From Liquidambar formosana (taxonomy: Eukaryota; Streptophyta; Magnoliopsida; Saxifragales; Altingiaceae), in the NCBI GenBank assembly GCA_039720395.1, contig CM077826.1, forward strand, positions 39,560,587 through 39,624,586: a stretch of 64,000 nt of DNA. Direction: 5' to 3'. Both the position numbers and the translations under genes were made by a program. This document shows, one piece after another, positions 1 to 11,470 of the stretch (positions are counted from its first letter, which is position 1; the number at the start of each line of letters is the position of its first letter). The notes below the pieces were generated by a model. The model saw nothing but the letters and a program-made list of their open reading frames with translations. It was not told the origin of the DNA and ran no database searches.

Positions 1-60
1 ATACGTTTTGCTCTCCGACGGCGTCGCTTGTTCAGAGGGGGAAGACAACCACGCCAACAT
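1..60 (-). CDS. Possible start of a gene running off the left edge
   Basis: On the minus strand an ATG at position 60 opens a frame of 20 codons with no stop that leaves the window. It has balanced base composition, unlike the AT-rich DNA beside it. The residues (MLAWLSSPSEQ...) match no family I know. The AAACCCT motifs just upstream on that strand would suit a plant 5' leader. Too short to decide; it may be chance. Confidence 0.2.
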   Translation of the reverse strand, partial: MLAWLSSPSEQATPSESKTY

Positions 61-329
61 AGTGAGGTTATTTAAGAAAAAAAACCCAAAGCAAAACCCT
101 AAAAATTCATACCTTTATGTGTTTCAGATAACTCATTCCATACCTTGAAAACCCATTTCAGATAAGCCGCGAAATCGGGGATTTCCTTTTTGAATGTAAC
201 TTGGTGGTGTTAACGGGGTTAATAGGAAATCCCCAATCACGTTCAATTGCCGTTATTCGTCCCAGGTTCGGCATCTATGGGTCGGCCCACCTATCACTAC
301 TCTTTTCTGGATTGTGAAAAACGGGCTGA

Positions 330-742
330 GTGTCTAGCGTGCAATGATATATGGTATAGCCCATTATATAGTGTGATCAATAAAGTAATTGGACTCTAGT
401 GCACCTTAGTTTGTGATGTGGGATTATAAAGTGTGGGCATAATTCCTTGTAGGTTAAGGAGTCTATAATGGGAAAGACTCCATAAAGGTTCTTTATAAAT
501 AGGCCAAGTCCTTTACACTCCATAAGTTGAAAACTCTCATTGCCTATCTCATTGGTAGCTGCATAAAGACAAGAGGAGCAAGTAGAGGAAGACCGGCCTC
601 ATAACCGTGTCTCTTTTGCAGAGGTTTGTTAATTGGATTCAATAGTTTCTGCAGGTACGTGCATATTATTTATTATTATTATATTCCATGTGTTCTAGTT
701 TTCTAATATGGACTTAATATATCGTTCTAACATTTGTTTCCA
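330..742 (+). mobile_element. LTR-like sequence (possible solo LTR)
   Basis: The stretch has an LTR-like layout: a TATA-type TTTATAAATAGG near 490, a following R-like region, and an end at TTCTAACA (about 742). No internal domain or matching second LTR is visible, and I could not find a clean 5-bp TSD, so the left border is a guess. It could instead be an ordinary promoter-like region. Confidence 0.3.
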
Positions 743-924
743 ACTAAAGTTTGTGTCAACTATTATGCTATACATGCTCAATACCAATCAAAATAGCTAG
801 AAGCTATGCATAAAATATTGTTTGGATCCCCAAATTAGAAATAAAACCACCTTTAACAAATCTAAATAAAATGGATTTAAATTCTTAATAAAATAGATTT
901 CAATTTCAATTGAATATAATCAAA

Positions 925-1738
925 ATTAGGTAGAACGTACTCACACTTAGCATAAAGGAAGCTCCATGTCACCTCTTATTTGCAATGCATAGATGGAGAG
1001 GACCATGTAAAAAAAATAATATTAGGTGCAGATTGTCTTGGATAGTCTGCACGGGATCACATGATTGGGATCTATGCATGGCAAACACATGTGAACATAA
1101 AAATTACACACGACTCCCAATTATGTAATTTGTTCCAAATGGTCCAAACGGTCTATGCTTGACCATCTCCCTCAGAGAAAAAGTGGGTTGGATAGCTCTT
1201 TGCATCTTACAAAGTTGAAGGTTAATGAACTTGATGGTGATTTTAGCTTCACAAGGAGAATCATTATCCAAAAGGGATAGCTATTGCCGCAACACATTCT
1301 TTTGTGCCCCCACTTATTTTAAATTTATTAATGTTTTATTAAAAATTTTAAAAGTTTTCATGAAAATTAGTCATGTTGTTCACTAAAAAACACTATTTTG
1401 AACAACTTTGTACAAAAAGGTTTTTCCAAAATCTATTATGTAAGTAGATTTTTTACCTATTTTTTATTAAATATTTTGTAAAAATGAAACAAATATTGTA
1501 AATGACCAAAAAAATCCACTTAAATGACAGATTTTGCAAAAAACTTTATTTTATAAAATTGTTCAAAATGATATTTTCTAATGGACGATGCGACTAGTTT
1601 TAATGGAAACCTTTTATATTTTTCAAAAAAACTTAAAAATTGTAAAATAAATAGGGGTCTAAAGGAATTTTTGTGATGACAATAATTAGTCTCTTGTTCA
1701 AATGACATCAATATAAAAGGAATGTGGTTTCCTTATAA
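925..1738. repeat. Duplicated block copy A, part 1
   Basis: This stretch matches 58630-59390 in the same orientation over about 0.8 kb. Shared landmarks include GCATGGCAAACA, a GCTTCACAAGGAGAATCATT motif and a run ending ATCAATATAAAAGGAA. Differences are scattered substitutions and small indels, as in an old duplication. It is non-coding as far as I can see. Confidence 0.75.
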
Positions 1739-2087
1739 TTCAAATGTGTTGGAGAACCCAACCCAACAAGATCTGTTTAGAATCCAGATCGTCATTGAAC
1801 CAATTGCATATGTTGTTATAAGAGGTGATTATACACCTAATGTCTATGCGTGCACAACTATTTAGTTATTTCCTAGAGAAATTATAGGATAATAAGTTAG
1901 TTGGTTAGTGATTTTAATAGATTTGATTTCCAATAAATATGATATTATTATTTCATCTTTTTTAGGTTTTTAATTAAAATATAATGATAAAATTATTTTA
2001 GGGTTTTAAAGGAAAAAAATTAGAGAGAGAATTAAGAGATTAATGGCTCCCAACCCTTAACAATAGTATAAATAATAATAATAATAA

Positions 2088-3547
2088 AGGGCAACTACAT
2101 ATTAGTGTCACTAATTCTACCCCAAATTTCAATGTGATGTATAAACTTTTAATTTGTCCAATTTAGTGCACTAACTATATATTAGTGTTTCAATATGGGT
2201 AAACAAGAGACGGCCGTTTAGTTTACTAACGGAGACTTGACGTGGCGATCCACGTGGCGCTGACGTGGCATCCCTGGTGGAGTCTCCTCAGGAGAAATTA
2301 CATATTAGTGTCACTAACTTTACCCCAAATTTCAATGTGGTGCATAAACTTTTAATTTGTCCAATTTAATGCACTAACTATACATTAATGTTTCAATGTG
2401 GATAAACATGGGACGACTGTTTAATTCACTAACGAGGACCTTATGTGCGCTTACGTGGTAGCCCATCTACCATCGATGTGGCATCCCTGGTGGAGTCTTC
2501 ATCAAAGCTGTTTCGACGAACCCATTCATAGTCAGAAATGATAGAGTATAGGAAACCCCACCTTCCCTCCCATTTCCATTTTCCATTTTCCATTTCCCTT
2601 TTCCCTTCCCTAACATACGTAATTACAATCCCTTCTATCTGAAGAAAAGAAAGGCTACTATTGAAAGTAGGAAGATATTCACCATGTCTTCCACTACTGC
2701 CACCACCACTACTATTGCCACCATGGAAAGACAGACACACTGGTGCCACTTATGTCATATAAGAGTCTCCCTCTTCCCCCATTCTTCTCCACCCTTATTG
2801 CCACATTAACAACTTCCTCAAAGAAATGGAGTTTTCCCTCTCCTCTTCTCCCTAACCCTAATTCCACCTTCTATCCTTTCTTTATTCTCTCCCCTCCCCA
2901 AACCCGCGTGTCGTCCCCCACCCCTACCACCATTCTCGAAGATAATCTTTACCATTCTTCAGATCAGTTCGCAGTCGATGTGGAAGCAAAGTAGCTCCTT
3001 GCGTCCCCCACTCCCACCACCATTCTCACTCTTGGGTCAGAAGCCCTAGATCATAAGGGTTATCAATGTAAGTAATCTCTCAAATGCTGCGCACGTGAGA
3101 TGCAAATGGTGGGAAAAAATGGGGAGACTCCACCAGGGATGCCACATCAGTGCAAGATGGGCCACCACGTGAGGGCACATGAGGTCCCCATTAGTGAAGT
3201 AAATGGTCGTCCCATGTTTACCCACATTGAAATACTAATGTATAGTTAGTGCATTAAATTGGACAAATTAAAAATTTATGCACCACATTGAAATTTGGGG
3301 TAAAGTTAGTGACACTAATATGTAATTTCTCCTGGGGAGACTCCACCAGGGATGCCACGTCAGCGCCACGTGAATCGCCACGTCAGCGCCACGTGAGGTC
3401 TCTGTTAGTAAACTAAACGGTCGTCCCTTGTTTACCCACATTGAAACACTAATGTATAGTTAGTGCACTAAATTGGACAAATTAAAAGTTTATACACTAC
3501 ATTGAAATTTGGGATAAAGTTAGTGACACTAATATGTAGTTTGCCCT
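2088..3547. mobile_element. Mutator-like element with doubled long TIRs
   Basis: Long inverted repeats bound this 1.46-kb element: about 2088-2500 on the left and 3121-3547 on the right, starting AGGGCAACTACATATTAG and ending in its complement. Each arm is two tandem copies of a roughly 205-bp unit with CACGTGGCGCTGACGTGGC-type motifs, so it may be one element nested in a sister copy (inner ends near 2290 and 3333). It lies in an AAT microsatellite; the 8-bp AATAATAA on both sides is compatible with a TSD but is ambiguous there. Long TIRs and a non-TE core fit a Mutator-like (Pack-MULE) element. No transposase is present. Confidence 0.72.
2684..2996 (+). pseudogene. Captured zinc-ribbon / RING-type gene fragment
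   Basis: From an ATG at 2684 the frame reads THWCHLCHIRVS, the first CxxC knuckle of the N-terminal zinc ribbon of plant RING-H2 ubiquitin ligases. The second knuckle is damaged: after SLFPHSS the frame stops, while the next frame reads HPYCHINNFLKEMEF, close to the usual CPxCxxxFLEE pattern. A third frame then continues with PNPNSTFYPFFILSPP, like the low-complexity linker after the ribbon. Three frames in order indicate a frameshifted copy of the 5' part of such a gene. No RING finger follows. It lies between the TIRs of the Mutator-like element, as expected of transduplication. Family assignment is by motif only; a chance Cys-rich stretch is the alternative. Confidence 0.45.
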
Positions 3548-3667
3548 AATAATAATAATAGTACTGAAGCTAGATAGATATGCATATCATTCAAGGTGAT
3601 TTACATTCTCAGGTCTTTAGCCTTTAGATAAAAGACCCATCGAATCATCAAACCTTTATCCAAATCA

Positions 3668-3849
3668 ATGGCGGTCGCGCTCCGTTGCTCTCGCATCATA
3701 ACCAGACCAAGCTCGGTCGAGATTTCCAGGCGATCTCGACCGTCCGATCAATATTCCGGCAAAGTTCATTTGTTCGGTCAGTACTCCCCGTCCATTGATG
3801 ACTCTTTCTCGTTCAATCAATATTCATGCACCCTTTTGTTCTCTTCGTC
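3668..3849 (+). pseudogene. FLU: FLU-like first exon (copy A)
   Basis: ATG at 3668 opens MAVALRCSRIITRPSS, Arg/Ser-rich and acid-poor like a plastid transit peptide, and stays open to a plausible donor (CTTCGTC|GTACAT) at 3849/3850. I link it to FLU, the plastid TPR-protein repressor of chlorophyll synthesis, by context. Sequence downstream of this exon (5105-7880) recurs at 40720-41980, just upstream of recognisable FLU exon 2. The MA..RC start also suits FLU. Copy B (61757) has the same exon without its ATG. No exons 2-4 follow in copy A, so it is an orphan exon. What is seen: an open exon-like frame duplicated in the window. What is inferred: its identity. Confidence 0.5.
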
Positions 3850-3995
3850 GTACATATATATATTGATATATAATTTGAAGAAATTCTCAGTTGTCTGATT
3901 CGGATTCTTTCCGTTTCATTTAGCTGGGTAATTGAACTTCATTTTTCTGCATTGTACTTTAGAATTTCAGCATTTTCATTTTTGACAAAGCGTCG

Positions 3996-4320
3996 CTGTG
4001 TTTGGAAAGGAGGGATTTAGAGGGAATGGAAAGGAATTCATTTATTATTTTGAATTCCAGTGTTTGGAATGGAAGGATTTATAAAGGGAAGTGAATAAAA
4101 AGGGATTTGATGGGATTTTGATACATGTACCGAAATCCCACCCAAAGGGGTGGAATTTCGAGGGAATTGGATTTATTAAAGAGTTATAAGATCTAATTAA
4201 ATTCCTTCATTTTAAATTCCATCCATACCAAATAGAACAAAGGGAAATTAATTGCCTTTCTATTCCTTTCCTTTCTATTAAATGAATTATTTTCCTTTCT
4301 TTTATGGCTGCCAAACACAG
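3996..4320. mobile_element. MITE with CTGTGTTTGG termini
   Basis: A 325-bp insertion bounded by CTGTGTTTGG and CCAAACACAG, with AT-rich inner sequence rich in GGAATGGAAAGGAATT. Copy B of the block reads straight through the equivalent site (around 62092-62105) without it, which shows that it is an insertion. No clean TSD remains, so the superfamily (hAT or Harbinger) is unresolved. Confidence 0.68.
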
Positions 4321-4537
4321 TTATACTCTGCGTGGTTGCTAAGAAAGTTGGTAGAAAATGAAATGAATTTGAAGTCATGGATCTTCTGCTCTTTATAGAT
4401 TTACAACTAAAGTTAGGCATCTACAATCGGCATTAGCGGTGTGCATATTTTTGTTCTTTGTATTACATTTTGGAAAACATTCAGTTCAATGACTGTATAA
4501 GACATAGTGGCGTGTTCTAAACATTGTGTGTGTATAT

Positions 4538-4690
4538 ATATAGGATGATGATCAAGTGAACACGTGCTAATATAACTTATATCAGCACCGCATTACCCGT
4601 TGTACCTTGTGCATTAGTGGGTTACATGGTACTTCATATACCATATATATGTATACACATCCTCCTGATCTTTATAGGGATCCTCATATA
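4538..4690. mobile_element. (TA)n-associated fold-back MITE, copy 1
   Basis: Carries the family landmarks AGGATGATGATCAAGTGA, CACGTGCTAATATAACTTATATC and TTGTACCTTGTGCATTAGTGG after a short TATATATA run. The right half has degenerated. The equivalent copy lies in block copy B at 62325-62450, so this insertion predates the duplication. Confidence 0.6.
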
Positions 4691-4754
4691 AGATGCATGT
4701 GGACTTTTAATTTCAATACTTTATTTTTTGGAAAATGCTATTACTCCCTAATCT

Positions 4755-4755
<1 letters not shown>

Positions 4756-4786
<31 letters not shown>

Positions 4787-4798
4787 TTTTTTTTTTTT
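4756..4798. repeat. C31-T12 homopolymer tract
   Basis: A run of 31 C directly followed by 12 T. It lies in a stretch of copy A absent from copy B (insertion between TTATTTTTT and CTTACATTT). The minus strand would be G31. Its length in the assembly may be unreliable. Confidence 0.85.
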
Positions 4799-5670
4799 GG
4801 CATGATGTGGCTTACATTTAAATAATATAAAAATCACCATGTGTTGATGTGGCTGTTGCCACATCATTAGGGAAAGAAATTAATGAAGATAATTAGAGTG
4901 GAATAGCACTACTTATATTTTTAATCTAATGGCCTTATGGCCCAAATTCTAGATACCCAATAATCGACTTTTTGAGTCAATAATATTGAAATTAAAAATC
5001 TGTATGTATCTTATATCAAAATCCTTGATAAGATTGGTACTACATATACAATGCTAATGGAAGGCCCTTTCTTGCTCCTCAACTCCTGAACTAGAAGAAG
5101 GAAAGCGCTATAATCACCCATATAAGAAGTGAGTAAGGGAATCCCTTGTTCCTTTTCCTGCCCGATTGTCCAGTTCAAGATTTCCGTCGTTTTCTCTGCC
5201 CTCGAATACCGTCCTACAGATACTGTCCTCTAGCTTCTGTTAAGAGTGGATTTCTCTAGCAACAAAGATCAAATATTACCTTACACAACCCTTGAGATGG
5301 CCTCGTGATACCCATATGATTTCCTAATATGGAAAAACATTGACTATGCCTTTGGTGTGGAATGGTGTAGAATACGTTGGACCAATACAAAACAACATCA
5401 AATGCTAATTTTAGTATGATCCTAAAAAAATTGGTACCTTGACATTTGGAATGGTGATTAAATGGGATTAAAATCTGGTAGTAAAAGTGAAATTGCAATT
5501 TTTAAACTAAGCAAAATGTTTCAATGAAAAAATTCATGTTCACTAGGTTGACGTGCATGAGTGGAGTATCTAATCCAATGGTTGGATTGGTGAAGTATTA
5601 TTCCTACAAAAAGATATTGAGTTATGTAAAAGTTAAGCGCCTTACACCTAGTGTCAACGGATCCCTCCCC

Positions 5671-5677
<7 letters not shown>

Positions 5678-5726
<49 letters not shown>
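5678..5726. repeat. (TA)n microsatellite
   Basis: About 24 TA units directly abut fold-back MITE copy 2. The short TYIYIY-type frames across it are artefacts of the repeat. Confidence 0.95.
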
Positions 5727-5727
<1 letters not shown>

Positions 5728-5732
<5 letters not shown>

Positions 5733-5880
5733 GGCTGGTGGTCAGGTGGGGACGTGCTAATATAAGTTATAATAGCACCCGCATTAGGAGTTGTACTTGG
5801 GAACATGGGGCCAATGCATTATGCATGATGCTAATATACCTTATATCAGCACATCTCTACCTGACCGATATATATATATA
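5728..5880. mobile_element. (TA)n-associated fold-back MITE, copy 2
   Basis: A near-complete member: AGGCTGGTGGTCAGGTGGGG at one end, ACCTGACCGATATATATA at the other, with inner GCTAATATAAGTTAT and GCTAATATACCTTATATCAG arms. (TA)n lies on both sides, as in Micron-type MITEs that target TA microsatellites. Confidence 0.7.
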
Positions 5881-7113
5881 TATATATAGGGTTTGTTTCA
5901 CTTGCACGATGTCACGCAATGATCTGAGTCACACAGTGATCAGTGCGTATCAACATGTGTTGACCTGATTGGGATTGTATATGTGTGTGTATATATACAG
6001 ATAATCTAGGAATGCACTACATCATTTTACATGCAAAATGGTGACTCTATGTAATGAACTAACGGTGTGGACGTATTAATAGATTGAGAAAACGTCCAAA
6101 TTACGATTAGAAATAAGAAAATATCCAATTTACTCCAATAATTGTATTACGACTTAGTGGTGAGTTAACCACAGAAAAAGCAATTTAACTTGATGAAATT
6201 TTTCCTAAAATAAAAAATCTTGACTATGCCTTGGGAGTAAAAAGGTTTAGAGTACGTTGGACCAAAACAAAACAGTATCAAATGTTATTTTTAGTATGAT
6301 CCTAGCTAAGAGTGTGGTAATGGTTAAGATTGATGGGCAAAAATTTTGGTACCTTAACATTCTAGTGGGGAGATTAAATGTGATTAAAACTAAGTCGCAA
6401 AAGCGAACTTGTGATTTTATAAACTGAGCAGAATGTTGGGCAAAGAAAAATTCATGTTTATAAGGTGTTCTTGATTGGCTGATAAATTTTTAAAAGCATC
6501 AGGATGGTTTTCTTGTTCGTATTTCCACTAAATAGATCATTATTATACATTTTCAATAAAAGAAATTTCTGAGAAATGGTTGTATAAACCAATTGGTGTT
6601 TATCAGTTTTGCATGACGACATTTTGATTCCAATGTATATGGGTCGCAGACAACACGAGATAGGGCTTAAATTTGGGCTTTGAAGGAGTTTCTCTTGTAA
6701 AAGACATGTCTGACTCATATTATTGTAGCACCAGCGACACGGCGGCGGTTTTAATGGAGCCAGCATCATACCGAAAACATTTAAAATCTTCTCTAAAGAG
6801 AGGTGTGGTTTTTGACAAAATTGAATATTAGAATCTTCTCTAAAGAGAGGCGTGGATTTGCATTGTTGACCTGGTTTAATTGGGACGATTATATGACCAT
6901 AGATCAACGATAACAGAAAATTTTCTTCCAGTATCAATGGTAACGATTTACACCAAAAAAATTTCACTGACAACTGCGTTGCAGCTGCACTTATTATGTA
7001 GATACGATTGGTCATTCTCAGTTTGTCAAGTGTTTTGTAATCATAGATATTTAACAATCTTCCAGCCTGATTATACCATGTTAGTCTGTCCCCTTTTCTA
7101 ATGATATTTCTGT

Positions 7114-7434
7114 GTGGACACTTTGCAATGTCTTTATGAGTTATTCTTTTTGGTGTCAGTTTTTATGATTGCTGTAAAACCAGATGTTGTTTATGTGCCG
7201 CATGAACATACATTTAAGCGTCTAGAGTTAAACACGTTGTTTAAATTATCGAAGGTGTCTTCTCTTTCATTTGGAGTTGGGAAGTTTGTATCATCCCTTG
7301 GAGATGCATTGGACCATTTGAGTATCACCAAATATTGTCACGCAGCCAGTCTATGCATGTTGGGGTCAATGATTGATATTGATCACATGCCATCATATTA
7401 TGACTCCCTTGTGAAACAGTTATCTGCTCATTAG
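7114..7434 (+). CDS. Unrecognised 106-residue open frame
   Basis: An uninterrupted frame ends at a TAG before GGATGATGG. After a possible splice acceptor (TGGTGTCAG near 7160) it reads VKPDVVYVPHEHTFKRLE, then GVGKFVSSLGDALDHL and DHMPSYYDSLVKQLS, ordinary soluble-protein composition unlike the low-complexity frames around it. I do not recognise the family. It sits between blocks of FLU intron 1-like sequence in copy A and is missing from copy C, so it arrived later, perhaps as a captured exon or a TE fragment. No promoter, partner exon or poly(A) signal is convincing. Confidence 0.3.
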   Translation: MDTLQCLYELFFLVSVFMIAVKPDVVYVPHEHTFKRLELNTLFKLSKVSSLSFGVGKFVSSLGDALDHLSITKYCHAASLCMLGSMIDIDHMPSYYDSLVKQLSAH

Positions 7435-9210
7435 GGATGATGGTGAGTCTCCCCATACTAGCTAATATGTTTTTCACCTTTCATGATTGTGGGCTTGTGG
7501 CTTCTAATATTTGTTGTCCTGCTTGCTTATAAGTCACATAAATATTTTGGGATTTTCCATTCTGTCAATCTGTAAAAGAAAATTTCAATAGATAACATCA
7601 TTATGTTTGCTTTTATGCATCCATTATAACATAGGAATTTTATCTTTTTCTAGTAAGCCTTATAAACTTGTGCAACCTGCTGCTTCTTCCAAGTTTTGTG
7701 ATTTTCAAATCATAAAAGGAATTGGGAAGTCACTTTGGTTGTGTTTCAAGTTAAAAACTCTATATCATTGTTTCAAAAGCATCCTATAAGCATGGATTTT
7801 TTGAGTTGTTTGAATTTCTAGAAGCATGCATGTTCAAAACTCTATATCATGTGCTCTACTGAACTTCAGTGCTTAAATGGAAACACCTAATTAGATCTTA
7901 AAAATTTATTATTGTTCAATTAGTGGGTAGGACACATGACCAATTGATCAAAGTCGTTGAATTCATAGATCATCTCACTCGTGTTCTTTGGATCCATAGC
8001 GAGAGTGAGTAGAAATTTGGTCCCCTATCCCATTCCCCCTCCTCTCAAAGCCTTGAATATTCGATCAGTGACTTGCAATCAGAGCATCATACATCTGGTC
8101 AAGCCATCCTTGTGCATTGATCTTGAAAAAAATAGACTAGGTGACCTAAGCAACGTGGTTGGGTGTTTTTAGCAGCCTCTAATATGTTTAGGTGTGATGC
8201 AACTGTACTCATGTTCTGCAGTTGAATATGAAAACAAAGCAAGGAGAGAGAAGGGAAAAAACATTCTTTTCCATCATTGCCTAAAACACAAAGGTATAAT
8301 TCAACTGCTTAAAAAAATCGGTCACATTCCTTTAAAACTTGCGCTCATCAAAAGGGCTAATCACCCAGTAAATCATGCGAGATTAGGTTCAAGTGTACTT
8401 GGATTAATTGTATTCATCAATGCATATCCGCTTCCTCCTCCTCAACATTGATCAATTGTGGACCTTTCAGTTTGTTTAATCCACTACCAAGTATTCGTCA
8501 ATGGGGACCCTCTCTCCCCTTCTCTCTCTAATTTATTTTGTGCCCTGAGGTGCTCTCCAGACTTATCCTTTGAGTTGAGCATAGATAGTATCATGGTATC
8601 CAAGTTTGTAGAGGAATCCCAACGATCTTGCGTCTTTGTCTTCTTCTTCCTTGTTTTTTTTTTTTTTTTTGTCTCTCCTAGATTAATGATTAGGGTTATC
8701 CTAGGCCTTACTCCTACCAAGATTTCAGCCCGAACTAATCCCTTAATGGCACCCATGTGACTTTGTGAGAAAGCGGTAATTTTTATTAATGCTAAAAAAA
8801 TACCAATTACAAGCATATAAATAGAAGACTAATCCTTAACATTAGGACTCTTAACTCTAATTTGACTAAAAGATTAAATGACTCTCACTAACAAATTATT
8901 TTATAGTAATTATATCTCACAGATCCCCCCCCCCTCTGGGGGGGCTCCTTAAGCTCATGATGTCAGCCCAAAGAGCAGTGAGAGTTTGTTAAGGTGGAAC
9001 CGGGAAGCAGAACATTGAGCAATTAAAAGAAATTGATGTTCATAAGGTGTTCTAGATTGATTGATCTAATTTTTAAAAGCATCTAAACAGATCATTGTTG
9101 TCCACTTTTGTATAAAAGTTTTTTTTTGGAAACCAGTTGTACAAACAGATTGTTTTTTATCAAATTTGCATGACAACATGGTCAAATTCTAATATATATC
9201 ATAAAGTTAT

Positions 9211-10136
9211 TGTGTGTTTATGGCAAATATTGGTTTATGTGTTTAAGTCTTCAGTGCATCTGTCTACCTGAAACTTCTATGTTCGTGTGAAGATACAAAT
9301 GCTCAAGTTCAATCAAGTGAAGATTCATTGGTGAGCTTATTCTCACTAATTAGGGAAGGTAAGTGACACAGAGCCCAAAATACCAGAAGTGTATGTGACC
9401 TCTCATTGCCACCTTATCAAAAAATATGACCTCTCATTGCCATTAGGATTGCTATGAAATTGATTAGAGTTGCCTTCGATTGATTAGAAGTGACCTAGAT
9501 TGTGCAATTAGATTTTTCTTATGTTTGATTGATTAGGGACATTTCTTTGATCGATTGAATGTTGCTTAGAAAGTGGAAATAGATTCTAATTACTTTTGAT
9601 CGATTGCGGAATATTGTTGGATCGATTGGGACTTCTCTGCTAATTTAAAATAGATTCTTTGGGTTCAATTGATCATACCTTTTTTTGGATCCATCGAACA
9701 CAGCTGATTCTAAAGTTTCCTCTTTCTATTCAATTGCTTTTTTTGATCCAACTTGTGACCTAATTTATGGGCGTTTTTCAGAGCCTATATAAGCAATATC
9801 CTAGGCATGAAATCCTAAGAAAGCCTACCCTATTAGCCTCCATCATCGTGAGAGCTTTCTACCAAACTCTAGGCAACCTTTATGAGAGATTTACATGTTT
9901 ATGCCATAGAGATCATTAAACCACAACCATCAATGCCATTTGCGTGGGAAGATCTGAGTCATTGGATATGGTTGAGTTTTTGGTGGATTCTAACGATGGT
10001 AGCATTGTGGAGTTCAATATGGGTGCACATCCAGCGAAGGCAAATCGTGTATTCGATCCGAGGGAATTGACAAGTGCGGCAGTAAATCGAAGACTTAAAG
10101 TGTTGCATGGAGTAAGACTTGAGGAGCGTCAAGTTT
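9211..10136 (+). mobile_element. LTR, left part (split by insertion)
   Basis: The start (TGTGTTTATGGCAAATATTGG), repeated GATCGATTG motifs, a TATA box in GCCTATATAAGCAATATCC and the following AGAGCTTTCTACC look like U3-R of a plant copia-type LTR. The apparent continuation (R-U5, CTCGTGGTTTTTCCC) is at 14725-14985, so a 4.6-kb insertion splits it. Frames at 9882-10159 lie in this LTR and are not genes. No pol domain of this element is in the window. Confidence 0.5.
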
Positions 10137-11470
10137 GTTGGCCCAATAATCAACCCTAGAGGAGGGGTGAATTGGGTTGATGCAAAATAAATGGAACTTT
10201 AAAAACTTTTGCAAATATAGTAAATATAAACAAAGATGCAAATAACACAATTAAAGAAAACAAATAAATAAGAGAGAGTTATAGAAATCAAACACAACAT
10301 ATAACGAGATTTGGCGCTCCTGCTTATGTCCTCGCCTTAAGAACTCCGCTTGAGGATTCAACTAACCAATCTACTTCCATGTGTAGATTAATCTTTACAC
10401 AATCTCCTTCCAGGTGAAGATCGAACCCAATCTACTTGCGAGTGTTGATCAAACCTTTACACAATCTCTTTCTGGGTGAAGATCAAACCCAATCTGTTTG
10501 TGGGTGTAGATCAAACCTTTACAACAAGACAATCCCCTTTGCTCAATAAGGATTATGCTCAACCCTCAATCTCTCTCAAAGGTAGATGTGAAATGAGGTA
10601 CAACAACAAATCTCTCTTGATTAGGTTAATAAAGAATTTAGCTCAATCTTATGTGATATGAACAATGAAAGCTCAAGTATATGGATCTAGGGCTTGATAA
10701 TGGATAGGAAGAGGATATTCTTTTTCCCTTTGTTAATCCATACTCCCAATGTGTTTGAGATACCATTTATAAAGGCTCGAATGGTTTATGTTTGTTGAGA
10801 AAGAGCCCATTTAAAAATATAGTCGTTAGAGTACCCTTTCAGGGCTTTGAAAACTAGTTGTTAGAACTTTCCCGCAAGGTTTAGTTGTTTATACCTTTGG
10901 TAGTCGACTAAACTTTCTAGTAGCTAAAAATTTAGTCACAACATAAGGTTGATACTTGATATAGTCGACTAAACTAGGCAAGTTAGCTAGTTTAGCTTAT
11001 TCTCATGAAATATGATCATTTAAGTCCTTGGTCTTTAACTTAGGCCACTTATGTAATAAAAGCATTTTGTTCAAGGTCCTAAGGTTCTTCTAGGTCATGG
11101 TCAATAAATTGAGCTTTCACCGTTCAACCATATACATAAAATCCTAACTTTCACCCAAATACCTTAGTCTTCAATAATTTCAAGTCTTCTCTTATTGGGG
11201 TTCTTGAGAGTTGGAATCTTCTTTTCTTTGAGGTCTATGCTTCTCTTGATCTTTCACTTGTTGAAGCCTTTTGATTGCCCTTTGATATCTTGCTTTCTTC
11301 TTGTTTGTCTCTCTTGTTCTCTTGGCTTTCTTCTTATAATAGCACCTTTGAGCATAAAAATTCCTAGCTTATAATGATAAGCTTAAATGATAAACATTAG
11401 TCCATAATCATCGATGTTTTGTTATCATCAAAATCATAATGAAACGTTGAGGCTTACAAAATCCCCCTTT
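10137..11470. repeat. Dispersed repeat, first copy
   Basis: Starts TGTTGGCCCAATAATCAACC with the CCTAGAGGAGGGGTGAAT motif common in plant repeats and includes four reiterations of an AATCTACTT...GATCAAACC unit (10360-10520). Its 10795-11456 part is repeated directly at 13396-13531 plus 14185-14724. With the second copy ending ACGCTAACA it could be the flanking repeats of a non-autonomous LTR element, but the flanks give no TSD. No coding sequence. Confidence 0.55.

Larger units (their letters stand above)
3600..5105 (+). repeat. Duplicated block copy A, part 2
   Basis: Colinear with 61690-63035: shared FLU-like exon 1, then AATTCTCAGTTGTCT, the ATAGTGGCGTGTT segment, the GATCCTCATATAAGATGCAT segment and GGAAAGCGCTATAA near the end. 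Copy A has a 325-bp MITE (3996-4320) absent from copy B. Copy B has a Stowaway MITE (62704-62930) absent from copy A at 5014. Confidence 0.85.
5105..9200 (+). repeat. FLU intron 1-like segments, repeated
   Basis: The 5105-5560 segment matches 40725-41165. The following 6180-6700 segment repeats part of it (CTTGACTATGCCTT, TTAGTATGATCCTAGCTAAG, TTCATGTT-ATAAGGTGTTCT) and runs on as in 41165-41600. Then 7725-7880 matches 41760-41880, and 8990-9190 is a further short copy. In copy C this material leads directly into FLU exon 2, so I read it as FLU intron 1 in several rearranged pieces. Between them lie the TA tract, a MITE and unrecognised DNA. 7900-8760 holds nothing I can name. Confidence 0.65.

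Noticed and set aside
5524..5968. Frames rich in Tyr-Ile repeats across (TA)n
   Set aside because: Pure by-products of the microsatellite; no other protein-like sequence.
8926..8946. C10-TCT-G7 hairpin as a terminator or regulatory site
   Set aside because: No gene nearby; a homopolymer fold with no bacterial-type context in a plant nucleus.
9882..10159. Overlapping frames (for example LDMVEFLVDSNDG)
   Set aside because: They lie inside an LTR and run on both strands; no family recognised.
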